Source: Microcaldota archaeon
GTDB lineage: Archaea; Micrarchaeota; Micrarchaeia; Norongarragalinales; Norongarragalinaceae
Direction: 5' to 3'
NCBI GenBank assembly: GCA_016207165.1
Contig: JACQQD010000012.1
Span: forward strand, 62,001-126,000
DNA length: 64,000 nucleotides
Shown here one piece after another: positions 40,595-48,435 of this stretch (the stretch's first letter is position 1; each line of letters starts with the position of its first letter). The position numbers and the translations under genes were made by a program. The notes below the pieces were generated by a model. That model had not been told where the DNA came from and made no database searches. It was given only the letters and a program-made list of their open reading frames with translations.

Positions 40595-41263
40595 ATGAAA
40601 ACCACCGTGATTTCCCTGGGCGGCTCGCTATTGGAAGGAGGCTACGCCAAATCGTTTGCCGCCTTGCTGAAACCCATTTTGTCCAAAACCAAGTTCGCCA
40701 TCGTCACCGGCGGAGGCCAAAAAGCGGGAGCGTACGCCGAAACCGCACGCCAAAAGACGGAAAGCGAGTTTTGGGCGGATGAAGCCGCAATCAAAGCCAC
40801 GCGCGAAAACGCGGGGGCACTCATTACGGCGTTTGGAACAAACGCGTGGCCGAACGTCTTGACGTACCCTACGCAAGTGGTGGCCGCCCTCAAGCAAAAA
40901 AAGGTGGCCGTTTCCGGCGGGTTTCTGCCGGGCATCACCACGGACGCGTGCGCCGTCCTGTTGGCAGAGGCCTTGGGCGCCAAGCGGATCGTCAACGTCT
41001 CGAAAGTCGACGGCATTTACGACAAGGACCCCAAAAAATTCAAGGAGGCCAAGCGCTTCGACATTATTTCGCACGCCGAACTGCTTCGGCTGGCATCCCA
41101 GTATGACGACCGCAAGGCAAGAACCAACTTCTTGTTCGACGTGGTGGCCGCCAAGCTTTGCGCGCGCTCCAACATCCAAGTGGATTTCGTCTCCGGCTTG
41201 GACTTGAGTGGCGTGGCAAACGCCGTGCAAGGAAAACCTTTTTCAGGCACGAAAGTCCGCTAG
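40595..41263 (+). CDS. pyrH: UMP kinase, archaeal type
   Basis: Phosphorylates UMP to UDP. The 222-aa amino-acid-kinase-fold protein has VISLGGSLLEGG, AIVTGGGQKAGAYAE, SGGFLPGITTDACAVLLAEALGA and VSKVDGIYDKDPKKFKEAK, and is of archaeal length. Behind its own TATA box; converges with the GPN-like gene. Confidence 0.9.
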   Translation: MKTTVISLGGSLLEGGYAKSFAALLKPILSKTKFAIVTGGGQKAGAYAETARQKTESEFWADEAAIKATRENAGALITAFGTNAWPNVLTYPTQVVAALKQKKVAVSGGFLPGITTDACAVLLAEALGAKRIVNVSKVDGIYDKDPKKFKEAKRFDIISHAELLRLASQYDDRKARTNFLFDVVAAKLCARSNIQVDFVSGLDLSGVANAVQGKPFSGTKVR

Positions 41264-41269
41264 GCGGCG

Positions 41270-41827
41270 TCAACCTTTTCTCAGCGCCAACTGGTGCAAT
41301 TCCACGAAGCCCTCGCGTTCCCACGCGTTGACGAAAACCCCGTGGCTTTGCCGGGGCGTCTGCAATGAAAACAAGGAAAGCGTTTTCTGCTGTCCGGTAA
41401 GGCGCTGGCGTTGGTTGACCACGTTCAACGCGTCCACGCCCAACGCGTCGGAAACGGCTTTGGCCAAGGACGCCGTCACCGGCTCGGCGGTAACCAGCCA
41501 CGCTTCGTCGCAGAACCTCGGAAGTCTTGAAAACAGAAACCAGTCCAAGCCCGACGGAGCGTCCAACAACACCACGTCCGCCTTGAAAGAAGACACTTCG
41601 TCTTGAAAGGTCTTGTCGCGCACGGCTTTTTGAACGGTTTCCTCCGAGTCCGTGCCCCGGAAGAAATGCCGGACATCCAAGTCGGGCACAAACGAAAGGC
41701 GTTTGGCGGCGGGGTCCAAGTGAACGGTCTTGACGGAAACGCCTTTGTGCTGGAGGTATTTGGAAAAGGTGTAGACCAGTAAACTTTTTCCGACGGCGTG
41801 CGGGCCGCACACCAGGATGCGATTCAT
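41270..41827 (-). CDS. P-loop NTPase of the GPN-GTPase/ATP-binding family, GPN motif absent
   Basis: A 185-aa protein with Walker A VCGPHAVGKSLLV, a VKTVHLDPAAKRLSFVPDLDVRHFF stretch that parallels the GPN-loop GTPases (LDPAxExLxYxPDxDIR), and VVLLDAPSGLDWF as Walker B. The Gly-Pro-Asn insertion that defines the family is missing and the protein is about 60 residues shorter, so the biochemical role is open. ATG 41827 is chosen. Confidence 0.6.
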   Translation of the reverse strand: MNRILVCGPHAVGKSLLVYTFSKYLQHKGVSVKTVHLDPAAKRLSFVPDLDVRHFFRGTDSEETVQKAVRDKTFQDEVSSFKADVVLLDAPSGLDWFLFSRLPRFCDEAWLVTAEPVTASLAKAVSDALGVDALNVVNQRQRLTGQQKTLSLFSLQTPRQSHGVFVNAWEREGFVELHQLALRKG

Positions 41828-41985
41828 GTCAAAGAATTGCCGGTGCACCGTATATAGGGCTTTTGAAAACCGGGGAGGAAGACGACCTCACAGAGCCACA
41901 GGACAAGCGGGCCTTCCAAAACCAAAACGAGTCGTGAAGCTCACCGGAAACTTATTCTAGCGAGCGCAAGTTACTTGTGTTGGAA

Positions 41986-43299
41986 ATGGTGAACGGAAGC
42001 GGCGGACCTGCGCCGCAACCCAAATGCAAATTCCTCTTCGTCTCGCTCGAGGGCCTCATCCACGACTTGGCCTGGCAAGTGCAGAAAGAAGGCCATGACG
42101 TCCGGTACTACATCAAGGCCGCAGACCAAAAAGACGTCGGCGATGGATTCGTGCCCAAAACCGACGATTGGAAAGAGCAAAAAGATTGGGCCGACGTCAT
42201 CGTGTTTGACGACATCGGCTTTGGCGAGGAAGCCGACCGCCTGCGCAAGAGCGGCAAACTCGTCGTCGGTGGATCGGTATATACAGACCGGCTGGAGGAC
42301 GACCGCGAATTCGGCCAGTCCGAACTGAAAGAAGCCGGGGTCACGACCTTGGCGCGGCACAACTTTTCCGACTTTGACGAAGCCGTTTCGTTCGTGAAAG
42401 AAAATCCCGGCCGCTACGTGATCAAGCCATCGGGTGCGGCCCAGAACGAAAAAGAACTGTTGTTCATCGGCCAGGAGGAAGACGGCAACGACATCATCGA
42501 CGTGCTTGAGCACTACAAGAAGGCGTGGTCCAAGAAAATCAAGCAGTTCCAAATCCAGAAGTTCGCCCACGGCGTGGAAGTCGGCGTCAGCGCATTCTTC
42601 AACGGCTACGAATTCATGTTCCCCGTTCACGTCACCTTCGAGCACAAGCGCATGTTTCCCGGGGAAATCGGGCCCAACACCGGGGAAATGGGCACGTCCG
42701 CATTCTTTTCAAATCCCAACAAGCTGTTTGAATACACGCTGGCCAAAATGCGCGATAGACTCGCGGCGTGCCGTTACGTGGGCTACATCGACTTGAATTG
42801 CATCGCCAACGCACGCGGCGTCTACCCACTGGAATTCACCGCCCGTTTCGGGTATCCCACCATCCACCTGCAGATGGAAGGCGTCACGTCCGGCTGGGGC
42901 GACTTTCTGTACCAATTGGCCTCCGGGCAGAAGGCCGAACTGAAGACCAAGAATGGCTTCCAAATCTGCGTGGTCATCGCGGTTCCACCGTTTCCATTCG
43001 AAGATCCGGCCGCGTTCAAGAAGTACTCGGAGGATGCGACGATTTTATTCAAAAAACCCAGCCGCGAAGGCGTCCATCCCGGCGACGTGAAAGTGGACGC
43101 CGACGGCGACTGGCACTTGGCCGGCAACTCCGGCTACGCGCTCATCATCACCGGCTCGGGCACCACCATGGAAGACGCCCGCAAACAAGCCTACAGCCGC
43201 GTCGAGAACATCATGATTCCCAACATGTTCTACCGCACCGACATCGGCGAGCGCTGGCGAACGGACGGCGACAAGCTTCTGACCTGGGACTACCTGTAA
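41986..43299 (+). CDS. PurD-like ATP-grasp ligase
   Basis: A 437-aa protein resembling phosphoribosylamine-glycine ligase: an N-terminal preATP-grasp region, RYVIKPSGAAQNEKELLFIG, FQIQKFAHGVEVGVSAFFNG, GEIGPNTGEMGTSAFF, IDLNCIANARGVYPLEFTARFGYPT and a C-terminal rudiment-hybrid domain. The N-terminal part lacks the usual VLVVGxGxREHA start, and no other purine gene is near. It could act on another amino compound. Confidence 0.7.
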   Translation: MVNGSGGPAPQPKCKFLFVSLEGLIHDLAWQVQKEGHDVRYYIKAADQKDVGDGFVPKTDDWKEQKDWADVIVFDDIGFGEEADRLRKSGKLVVGGSVYTDRLEDDREFGQSELKEAGVTTLARHNFSDFDEAVSFVKENPGRYVIKPSGAAQNEKELLFIGQEEDGNDIIDVLEHYKKAWSKKIKQFQIQKFAHGVEVGVSAFFNGYEFMFPVHVTFEHKRMFPGEIGPNTGEMGTSAFFSNPNKLFEYTLAKMRDRLAACRYVGYIDLNCIANARGVYPLEFTARFGYPTIHLQMEGVTSGWGDFLYQLASGQKAELKTKNGFQICVVIAVPPFPFEDPAAFKKYSEDATILFKKPSREGVHPGDVKVDADGDWHLAGNSGYALIITGSGTTMEDARKQAYSRVENIMIPNMFYRTDIGERWRTDGDKLLTWDYL

Positions 43300-43309
43300 T
43301 TTTTAGCTT

Positions 43310-43352
43310 ACAGCAAACCAAGAAAAGAGTCGGGAAACTTCCTTGGTTTGCT
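43310..43352. repeat. Dispersed stem-loop element, copy 2
   Basis: ACAGCAAACCAAG (43310-43322) and CTTGGTTTGCT (43342-43352) form an 11-bp stem around a loop containing GGGAAACTT. The stem and loop sequence repeat those at 12427-12473. A second hairpin GCAAGC/GCTTGC follows at 43362-43380. Located between the PurD-like gene and the end of aguA. Confidence 0.85.
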
Positions 43353-43409
43353 ATAGCCAAAGCAAGCGGCCTAAGCTTGCGCCACACTAAACGGGTTTGG
43401 GGAGTGCTC

Positions 43410-44414
43410 TTAGGCGGGTTGTTGTTGGGTGGCGCAGTGAAACGTTCCCAGTCCTTGCACCACGCTTCGGCCGTCGATTAAAACCACGTCGGATTCCGGA
43501 AACCACTCCTTCAAAATGGATCGGGCCTCTTGGTCTTTGGGTTGGTCAAAAGAAGGAAGGATGATGGTGCCGTTGGCAATGTAAAAATTCAAGTAAGACG
43601 CCGGAAGCGCTTGGCCGTCGACTTGCATGGGGTCCGGCATCGGCATTTCCGCCAGGTTGAACTTGAAGGACGTGGCGTATCGCTCCAAACGCCGCTTGTT
43701 TTCGTTGAGGGCCTTGTAGTTGGCGTCGCCTTTTTCGGCGACGGCGTACAAAATGGTGTTGGGGTTGAGAAAGCGCGCGACGTCGTCGACGTGGCCGTCG
43801 GTGTCATCGCCTTGGATTCCTTCGCCCAGCCACAACACGTGCGTGAAACCCAAATGCGTCTTGAGTTTGCCTTCAATTTGTTTCCTGGAAAGCAAGGGGT
43901 TCCGGTTTCGGTGCAGTAGGCATTGCTCGGTGGTCAAACACAGTCCGGCGCCGTTGGAGTCGATGGAACCGCCTTCCAAGACCATGGACACCGTGCGGTG
44001 GGGAACGCCCGCCAATTCCGCGATTTTCTGGTTGAGTCCTCGGTCCGCCAAGTGGCCGTGGTACTTGCTTCCCCAGGCATTGAATTCAAAGCACGTCGCC
44101 AACAAAGTGCCTTGGTCTTCAACGGAAAAAAAGGATTCCTTGACGAACACGGGGCCGGTGTCGCGGAGCCACACGTCGGCGGTTGGAACCGGGTGGATGA
44201 CGACGTGGCGGTGGTTCCTGACTTCCAACGGGATGCGTGGGAACAGCCTCTCCGGCGCCAGCAAGTTCACGGTTTCCCCGCGGCCGATCTCGAAAACCAG
44301 TTGAGTCCAGATTTTCTCGACTTCTTCCAAGTCGGGAAACGTCAGCGCGTCATGCGGCCACGCCAGCCACGTGGAGGCATGGGCCTCCCATTCCCCGGGG
44401 AAACGCACGGCCAT
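43410..44414 (-). CDS. aguA: Agmatine deiminase
   Basis: Converts agmatine to N-carbamoylputrescine. The 334-aa protein has the guanidine-modifying fold signatures: FPGEWEAHASTWLAWPHD, LRDTGPVFV, LEGGSIDSNGAG, EGIQGDDTDGHVDDVARF (catalytic His/Asp) and the nucleophilic Cys in LGTFHCATQQQPA. Its partner amidase is encoded six bases upstream on the same strand, so together they make putrescine. Confidence 0.95.
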   Translation of the reverse strand: MAVRFPGEWEAHASTWLAWPHDALTFPDLEEVEKIWTQLVFEIGRGETVNLLAPERLFPRIPLEVRNHRHVVIHPVPTADVWLRDTGPVFVKESFFSVEDQGTLLATCFEFNAWGSKYHGHLADRGLNQKIAELAGVPHRTVSMVLEGGSIDSNGAGLCLTTEQCLLHRNRNPLLSRKQIEGKLKTHLGFTHVLWLGEGIQGDDTDGHVDDVARFLNPNTILYAVAEKGDANYKALNENKRRLERYATSFKFNLAEMPMPDPMQVDGQALPASYLNFYIANGTIILPSFDQPKDQEARSILKEWFPESDVVLIDGRSVVQGLGTFHCATQQQPA

Positions 44415-44420
44415 GGCAGG

Positions 44421-45284
44421 TTACACCAAGAAACGGTGAAGCAAGTCACCGTAGGAGTCGATGCGGCGGTCGCGCAGGAAAGGCCATCCGTGGCGTTGGA
44501 CGGAAATGGCGTCCAAATCGCATTCCGCAACGAGGACTTCCTCTTTTTCAAGGCTGGCTTCCGCCAGGATGCGTCCCGAAGGCGCGGCAACCAGGGAGTG
44601 ACCCCAGAACGTCAAATCGTCTTCGTTGCCGACCCGGTTGGCGGCGGCGACAAAGACGTTGTTGGCGATGGCGTGGCTTTGATGCATGGTCTTCCAGGCG
44701 TTGAGTTGGTCGGGCCGGTTTTGCTTGGCTTCGTTTTTGTGCCAGCCGATGGCCGTCGGGTAAAACAGGATGTCGGCGCCTTTAAGCGAAGTGATGCGCG
44801 CGGCTTCAGGGTACCACTGGTCCCAGCAAATCAGGATGCCGAGTTTCCCGTGCGGGGTGTCCACTACGCAGTAGCCTTTGTCGCCTTCCGCGAAATAGTA
44901 TTTCTCGGAAAAGCTGTGCGCGTCCTGGGGAACGTGCATTTTGCGGTAGTGCCCCGCCATTTTTCCTCGGGGGTCCAAAACGATGGCGGAATTGAAGTAC
45001 ACGCCAGGCGCGCGTTTTTCGAAGAGGGGGGCGACAAGGTAAAGCTTGTGCTTTTTCGCCATGGGCGAGAGCGCCTTGAAAGTGGGGCCTTGCAGGGGTT
45101 CGGCGTAATCGAAAAACGCCTCGTCTCCACGCTGGGGGAAATAGGGGGAACGGTACAACTCCTGGAGGCAGACGACGTGCGCCTTTTTTTGCGCCGCCTG
45201 CTCCACCAGGTGGACGGCTTTTTCCACGTTTTTTTCGGCGTCCCAACTGGCGGCAAACTGGATGACGGCGACGTTGGTCTTCAT
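44421..45284 (-). CDS. aguB: N-carbamoylputrescine amidase
   Basis: Hydrolyses N-carbamoylputrescine to putrescine, CO2 and ammonia. The 287-aa nitrilase-fold protein shows the Glu-Lys-Cys triad: VCLQELYRSPYF, GHYRKMHVPQD and GILICWDQWYPEAAR, plus the substrate-type motif YFAEGDKGY. First gene of the aguBA operon; a bacterial/plant-type route. Confidence 0.95.
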   Translation of the reverse strand: MKTNVAVIQFAASWDAEKNVEKAVHLVEQAAQKKAHVVCLQELYRSPYFPQRGDEAFFDYAEPLQGPTFKALSPMAKKHKLYLVAPLFEKRAPGVYFNSAIVLDPRGKMAGHYRKMHVPQDAHSFSEKYYFAEGDKGYCVVDTPHGKLGILICWDQWYPEAARITSLKGADILFYPTAIGWHKNEAKQNRPDQLNAWKTMHQSHAIANNVFVAAANRVGNEDDLTFWGHSLVAAPSGRILAEASLEKEEVLVAECDLDAISVQRHGWPFLRDRRIDSYGDLLHRFLV

Positions 45285-45376
45285 GAAAGCAAAAATTGCC
45301 GGCGGACTCTTAAGAGGTTTTCGTTGGGGGGTGGGCGGAAGCGCCTTAAAGCATGGAGGCGTGGAGGGAGGTAATC

Positions 45377-46264
45377 ATGGAAAAGCGGCTGACGTTTCTA
45401 CGAACACTCATCGAAATTTTCAGGAAGGGAGGGCGCAAACCCTGTGCCTCGGTCGTGATTCCGGCCAGGGATGCGGAGAAAACCATTGAGCGCGTGGTGG
45501 ATGCGGCCAAGAAATCGAGGTTCACCCGGGAAGTGCTGGTCGTAGACGGGTTTTCAGGCGACCGCACGCGGGAGCGCGCCGAAAAAGCGGGGGCCAAAGT
45601 CATTCAACAGAGCCGGAAAAAGTATCCGGGCAAAGGCATCGCCCTAAGAGACGGGTTGGAGGCAGCGGAAAACGAATTCGTGGTGTTCGTCGACGCGGAC
45701 ATCGACAACCTGTCACCGCGAAAAATCGATGAATTGGTGGAGCCGCTGGTGGAAGGCCAAGCGGATTTCGTCAAAGCCAATTACGCCCACAAGAAAGGAC
45801 GGGTCACGGAATTGGCCGCCAAGCCCTTGCTTCGGCTGTTTTTTCCGGAGGCGACCGCGTTCGGGTATCCTCTGAGCGGCGAAATGGCGGGCAGAAAAAC
45901 GGTGTTGAAATCCATTGAATTCGAGGAGGATTGGGGGGTGGACGTCGGCATTCTCCTGGATTTGTTGAAAAAAAACGCGCGAATCACGGAAGTGGACTTG
46001 ACGTACAAACAGCACCCCCAAAAAGAATTAGAGGACTTGGGCGCCATGGCGTTTCAAGTGTCCAAAGCCATCCTGCGACGAGCGAAAGCCTGGGGGCGGT
46101 GGAAGTCCACCAAAGAATTACGCGTCATGGAGGACATCGAGGAAGGCTTGGAGGAAGCGCTGGAGGACGCGGCGGATAAAAAGCGGCCGTGGCGCACTGG
46201 AAAGCCCAGAAAACCTGGAACCCGGCTCAAGGCACGAAACCGCCCTGGCATGCGAAGCCTTTAA
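45377..46264 (+). CDS. gpgS: Glucosyl-3-phosphoglycerate synthase-like glycosyltransferase
   Basis: A 295-aa GT81-like transferase: ASVVIPARDAEKTIERVV, DGFSGDRTRERAEKAGA, GKGIALRDGLEA, VFVDADIDNLSPRKI, ADFVKANYAHKKGRVTELAA, LLRLFFPEATAFGYPLSGE and YKQHPQKELEDLGAMA. This succession follows GpgS, which adds glucose to 3-phosphoglycerate for the compatible solute glucosylglycerate. ATG 45377 lies behind GGGAGGT. The phosphatase of the pathway is not evident nearby. Mannosyl transfer is an alternative. Confidence 0.75.
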   Translation: MEKRLTFLRTLIEIFRKGGRKPCASVVIPARDAEKTIERVVDAAKKSRFTREVLVVDGFSGDRTRERAEKAGAKVIQQSRKKYPGKGIALRDGLEAAENEFVVFVDADIDNLSPRKIDELVEPLVEGQADFVKANYAHKKGRVTELAAKPLLRLFFPEATAFGYPLSGEMAGRKTVLKSIEFEEDWGVDVGILLDLLKKNARITEVDLTYKQHPQKELEDLGAMAFQVSKAILRRAKAWGRWKSTKELRVMEDIEEGLEEALEDAADKKRPWRTGKPRKPGTRLKARNRPGMRSL

Positions 46265-46308
46265 ATGGCAAAATCCGTCTTAACCTCGTTAAGTGGAGGG
46301 GGTTTCCT

Positions 46309-46701
46309 ATGAGAAAGTGGGTAGGGTTATTGGTTCTTTTTGGCGTGTTGTTATTCGGCTGCGCGTCACCGCAAGCCCCGCAAAACACGCAGGCGCCGGC
46401 CACGGCCGCGGTGGTGTCCGGAGGGGTCCAGGAAATTTCCATGACCGCCAAGTCGTTTGAGTTCAGTCCCGCCACATTCACCGTCAAAAAAGGCGTGCCC
46501 GTCAAGCTGACCATCACGTCAGAGGACGTCGAGCATGGGTTTTCGATTTCGGAGTTCAACGTCAACGCCAAGTTGCAGCCCGGACAGGCTACCGTCGTTC
46601 AGTTCACGCCGGACAAGGCCGGGCAATTCACGTTCTTCTGCTCCGTGGTCTGCGGTGCGGGCCACGGCGGCATGAACGGCAAACTCGTCGTCACGGAGTG
46701 A
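46309..46701 (+). CDS. CuA-type cupredoxin lipoprotein
   Basis: A 130-aa exported protein: signal peptide with lipobox LLFGC, Thr/Ala/Pro linker, then a cupredoxin domain. EHGFSI supplies the first His, and FFCSVVCGAGHGGMNG gives the C-x3-C-x3-H-x2-M pattern of the binuclear CuA site of cytochrome oxidase subunit II and nitrous oxide reductase. No transmembrane hairpin of true CoxB is present. A strong GGAGGGGG site precedes the ATG. Electron carrier or copper carrier outside the membrane. Confidence 0.88.
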   Translation: MRKWVGLLVLFGVLLFGCASPQAPQNTQAPATAAVVSGGVQEISMTAKSFEFSPATFTVKKGVPVKLTITSEDVEHGFSISEFNVNAKLQPGQATVVQFTPDKAGQFTFFCSVVCGAGHGGMNGKLVVTE

Positions 46702-46708
46702 GCGGAAC

Positions 46709-47230
46709 ATGAACGCCGTCGGTAAAATCATTGCCGCGTGGGGCCTGGTCATCGCCTTGGCGTGGAGCTACCTGCACGTGGACAAAATCAATTTTTTCGG
46801 CACCGGGTTCACGACGTCGGCCATGGTTTGGTGGACGGTGCTCATGGTGGCGCTGGTGCTGGCCACGTACAAGTGGTTTCCCAACGCCAAACAGAACAAG
46901 GTCGTGCACGCGTGGACCTTGATTTTGGCGGTGGGGCTCTTGGTCAACTACTTGAATTTGTACAACATCCTGCCGGCCAGCCTGCAATTGTATAGCTACT
47001 ACCACACGTGGCTGTTGTTGGGAGCCATCGGCTTTGCCTATACCGCCATGAAGTGGACGCCGAAATCCGCGCCGATTTACTGGACGGCGGCGGGACTCAA
47101 CGCGTTGCTCTTGGTGTACGCGTTGGTGGCCGTGACGGACCCGTTTTTCAACGCGTATTCGCTTTTGTTGGCGGGCCTGGTGCAAGGCGTGCCGACGTTG
47201 GTTGACGGCCTCGTCAACTACAACGGGTAG
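46709..47230 (+). CDS. Six-helix membrane protein, unknown
   Basis: A 173-aa protein with six predicted helices (about residues 5-23, 38-55, 66-85, 98-113, 121-141, 148-165). His23, His66 and His100 lie at or near helix ends and might bind heme or copper. It sits between two redox lipoproteins with gaps of seven and three bases, so it is probably their membrane partner. No family recognised. Confidence 0.7.
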   Translation: MNAVGKIIAAWGLVIALAWSYLHVDKINFFGTGFTTSAMVWWTVLMVALVLATYKWFPNAKQNKVVHAWTLILAVGLLVNYLNLYNILPASLQLYSYYHTWLLLGAIGFAYTAMKWTPKSAPIYWTAAGLNALLLVYALVAVTDPFFNAYSLLLAGLVQGVPTLVDGLVNYNG

Positions 47231-47233
47231 AAA

Positions 47234-47830
47234 ATGAAGGCGTACCTGGCGTTCATGGTGCTGGCCGCGGCATTGGTCTTCGGCTGCACGGCACCCGCTA
47301 ACGCCACGGCGACGCCGACGGCCACAGCATCCCCTGCAATACAAACCTCAAGCGCGACGCCAGCCGTTACAGCAACCGTTGACGTTCAAGCCGAAATGGA
47401 CGCCATGATGGAGGAAAACGGCGTGGGCACGTCCATGGGTCAAGGGCAAATGACGGCGTCCCAACGCGAAGCCATGGCGGAAAACGCCGGTTCCGGCAAC
47501 GTTCTTTTTGGTCCCAACGCCTTCCAGCGGGTGCAATACGACATGCAAGGCAGCGTGTCAATTACCGAACGCGACGGAAAGAAGTTCCTCACGTTCTCGG
47601 AGGACTTTTCCACGCGCGCGGGTCCACGGCTCGTGGTGCGCTTGACGAAAACATCGGCGCCCACGTCGGTCTCTGCATTGGACTCGCAAGAACACGTGCT
47701 TTTGCATGACCTCATCGACGTGCAAGGCTACCAGGAATACGAGTTGCCGGCGGATTACGATCAATACGATGCTGTCATCGTGTTCTGCGAGCCCTTCCGC
47801 GTGATTTGGGGTTACGCTTCCCTGAAGTAA
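47234..47830 (+). CDS. DM13-domain lipoprotein
   Basis: A 198-aa exported lipoprotein: lipobox ALVFGC, a long Thr/Ala linker, then a DM13 domain: SGNVLFGPNAFQRVQYDMQG, FLTFSEDFSTRAGPRLVVRL, and YELPADYDQYDAVIVFCEPF with FRVIWGYASL. DM13 domains are proposed to take part in electron transfer, often with a conserved Cys such as that in IVFCEPF. Third gene of the redox set. Confidence 0.82.
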   Translation: MKAYLAFMVLAAALVFGCTAPANATATPTATASPAIQTSSATPAVTATVDVQAEMDAMMEENGVGTSMGQGQMTASQREAMAENAGSGNVLFGPNAFQRVQYDMQGSVSITERDGKKFLTFSEDFSTRAGPRLVVRLTKTSAPTSVSALDSQEHVLLHDLIDVQGYQEYELPADYDQYDAVIVFCEPFRVIWGYASLK

Positions 47831-47838
47831 CCATTACC

Positions 47839-48135
47839 ATGGGCGCCGCATACTTCTCCTATTTGCTGGCGGTGCTCTTGGGCACGTTGGCCCTCTGTTT
47901 TTTCTTCCGGATTCGTATTCCCGTCCGGCGGGCCTTGACGGCCGTTTTTCCAGCGGCACTCTTGTTTGTCGCCTGGGACGCGTGGGCGGTTTTCCGGGGG
48001 CATTGGACGTTCAACCCGGATGCCGTACTGGGAATTTTCATTGGCAACCAGCCGCTTGAGGAAATCGCGTTTTTCTTCGTGATTCCGTTTTTCTACATTA
48101 CGGTTTGGGAAATCGCGAAAGCCAAGGTGAAATGA
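47839..48135 (+). CDS. crtYc: Lycopene cyclase subunit, CrtYc type
   Basis: A 98-aa membrane protein with three helices and the QPLEEIAFFFVIPF block, the PxE(E) motif conserved in the small-subunit lycopene cyclases. Works as a heterodimer with the next protein to close the ionone ring. ATG 47839 is nine bases after the DM13 gene stop. Similar domains are fused in haloarchaeal and Sulfolobus CrtY. Confidence 0.85.
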   Translation: MGAAYFSYLLAVLLGTLALCFFFRIRIPVRRALTAVFPAALLFVAWDAWAVFRGHWTFNPDAVLGIFIGNQPLEEIAFFFVIPFFYITVWEIAKAKVK

Positions 48136-48435
48136 GTGGAGTACACGTTCGTCTCGTTGGGCATGCTGATCCTGGCCGCGGGGCTTAACATGGCGTACAA
48201 TCCCGCGTTCCGCAGAAGAAAAACCGTGCTGGTGGCCGTGTCCATGGCGGCCTTGGCGCAAGTGGTTTTCGACAACGTGACGGTGGCGGCGGGGTTCTGG
48301 GAGTTTAACGACGCGGCGACGTTGGGCATCCGCATCCCGTTCATGCCGTTGGAAAACCTTTTCTTCGGTTTGGCGTTGTTTTTGTTCACGATTTTTTTCT
48401 TTGAGCACTTCAAAAATCAGGGAAAATCGGATTGA
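48136..48435 (+). CDS. crtYd: Lycopene cyclase subunit, CrtYd type
   Basis: A 99-aa membrane protein with three helices and the parallel motif FMPLENLFFGLALFLF. GTG start directly follows the crtYc stop without a gap. The end overlaps the convergent crtI gene by 19 bases. Whether the ring is beta or epsilon cannot be decided. Confidence 0.85.
   Translation: MEYTFVSLGMLILAAGLNMAYNPAFRRRKTVLVAVSMAALAQVVFDNVTVAAGFWEFNDAATLGIRIPFMPLENLFFGLALFLFTIFFFEHFKNQGKSD

Noticed and set aside
43923-45374. 483-codon plus-strand open frame
   Set aside because: It is entirely antisense to aguA and aguB, which have complete catalytic motifs.
46309-46701. True cytochrome c oxidase subunit II
   Set aside because: No two-helix N-terminal hairpin, no subunit I or III gene nearby; it is a lipoprotein with only the CuA domain.
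46709-47230. Microbial rhodopsin next to carotenoid genes
   Set aside because: Only six short helices and no Lys retinal site in the last helix.
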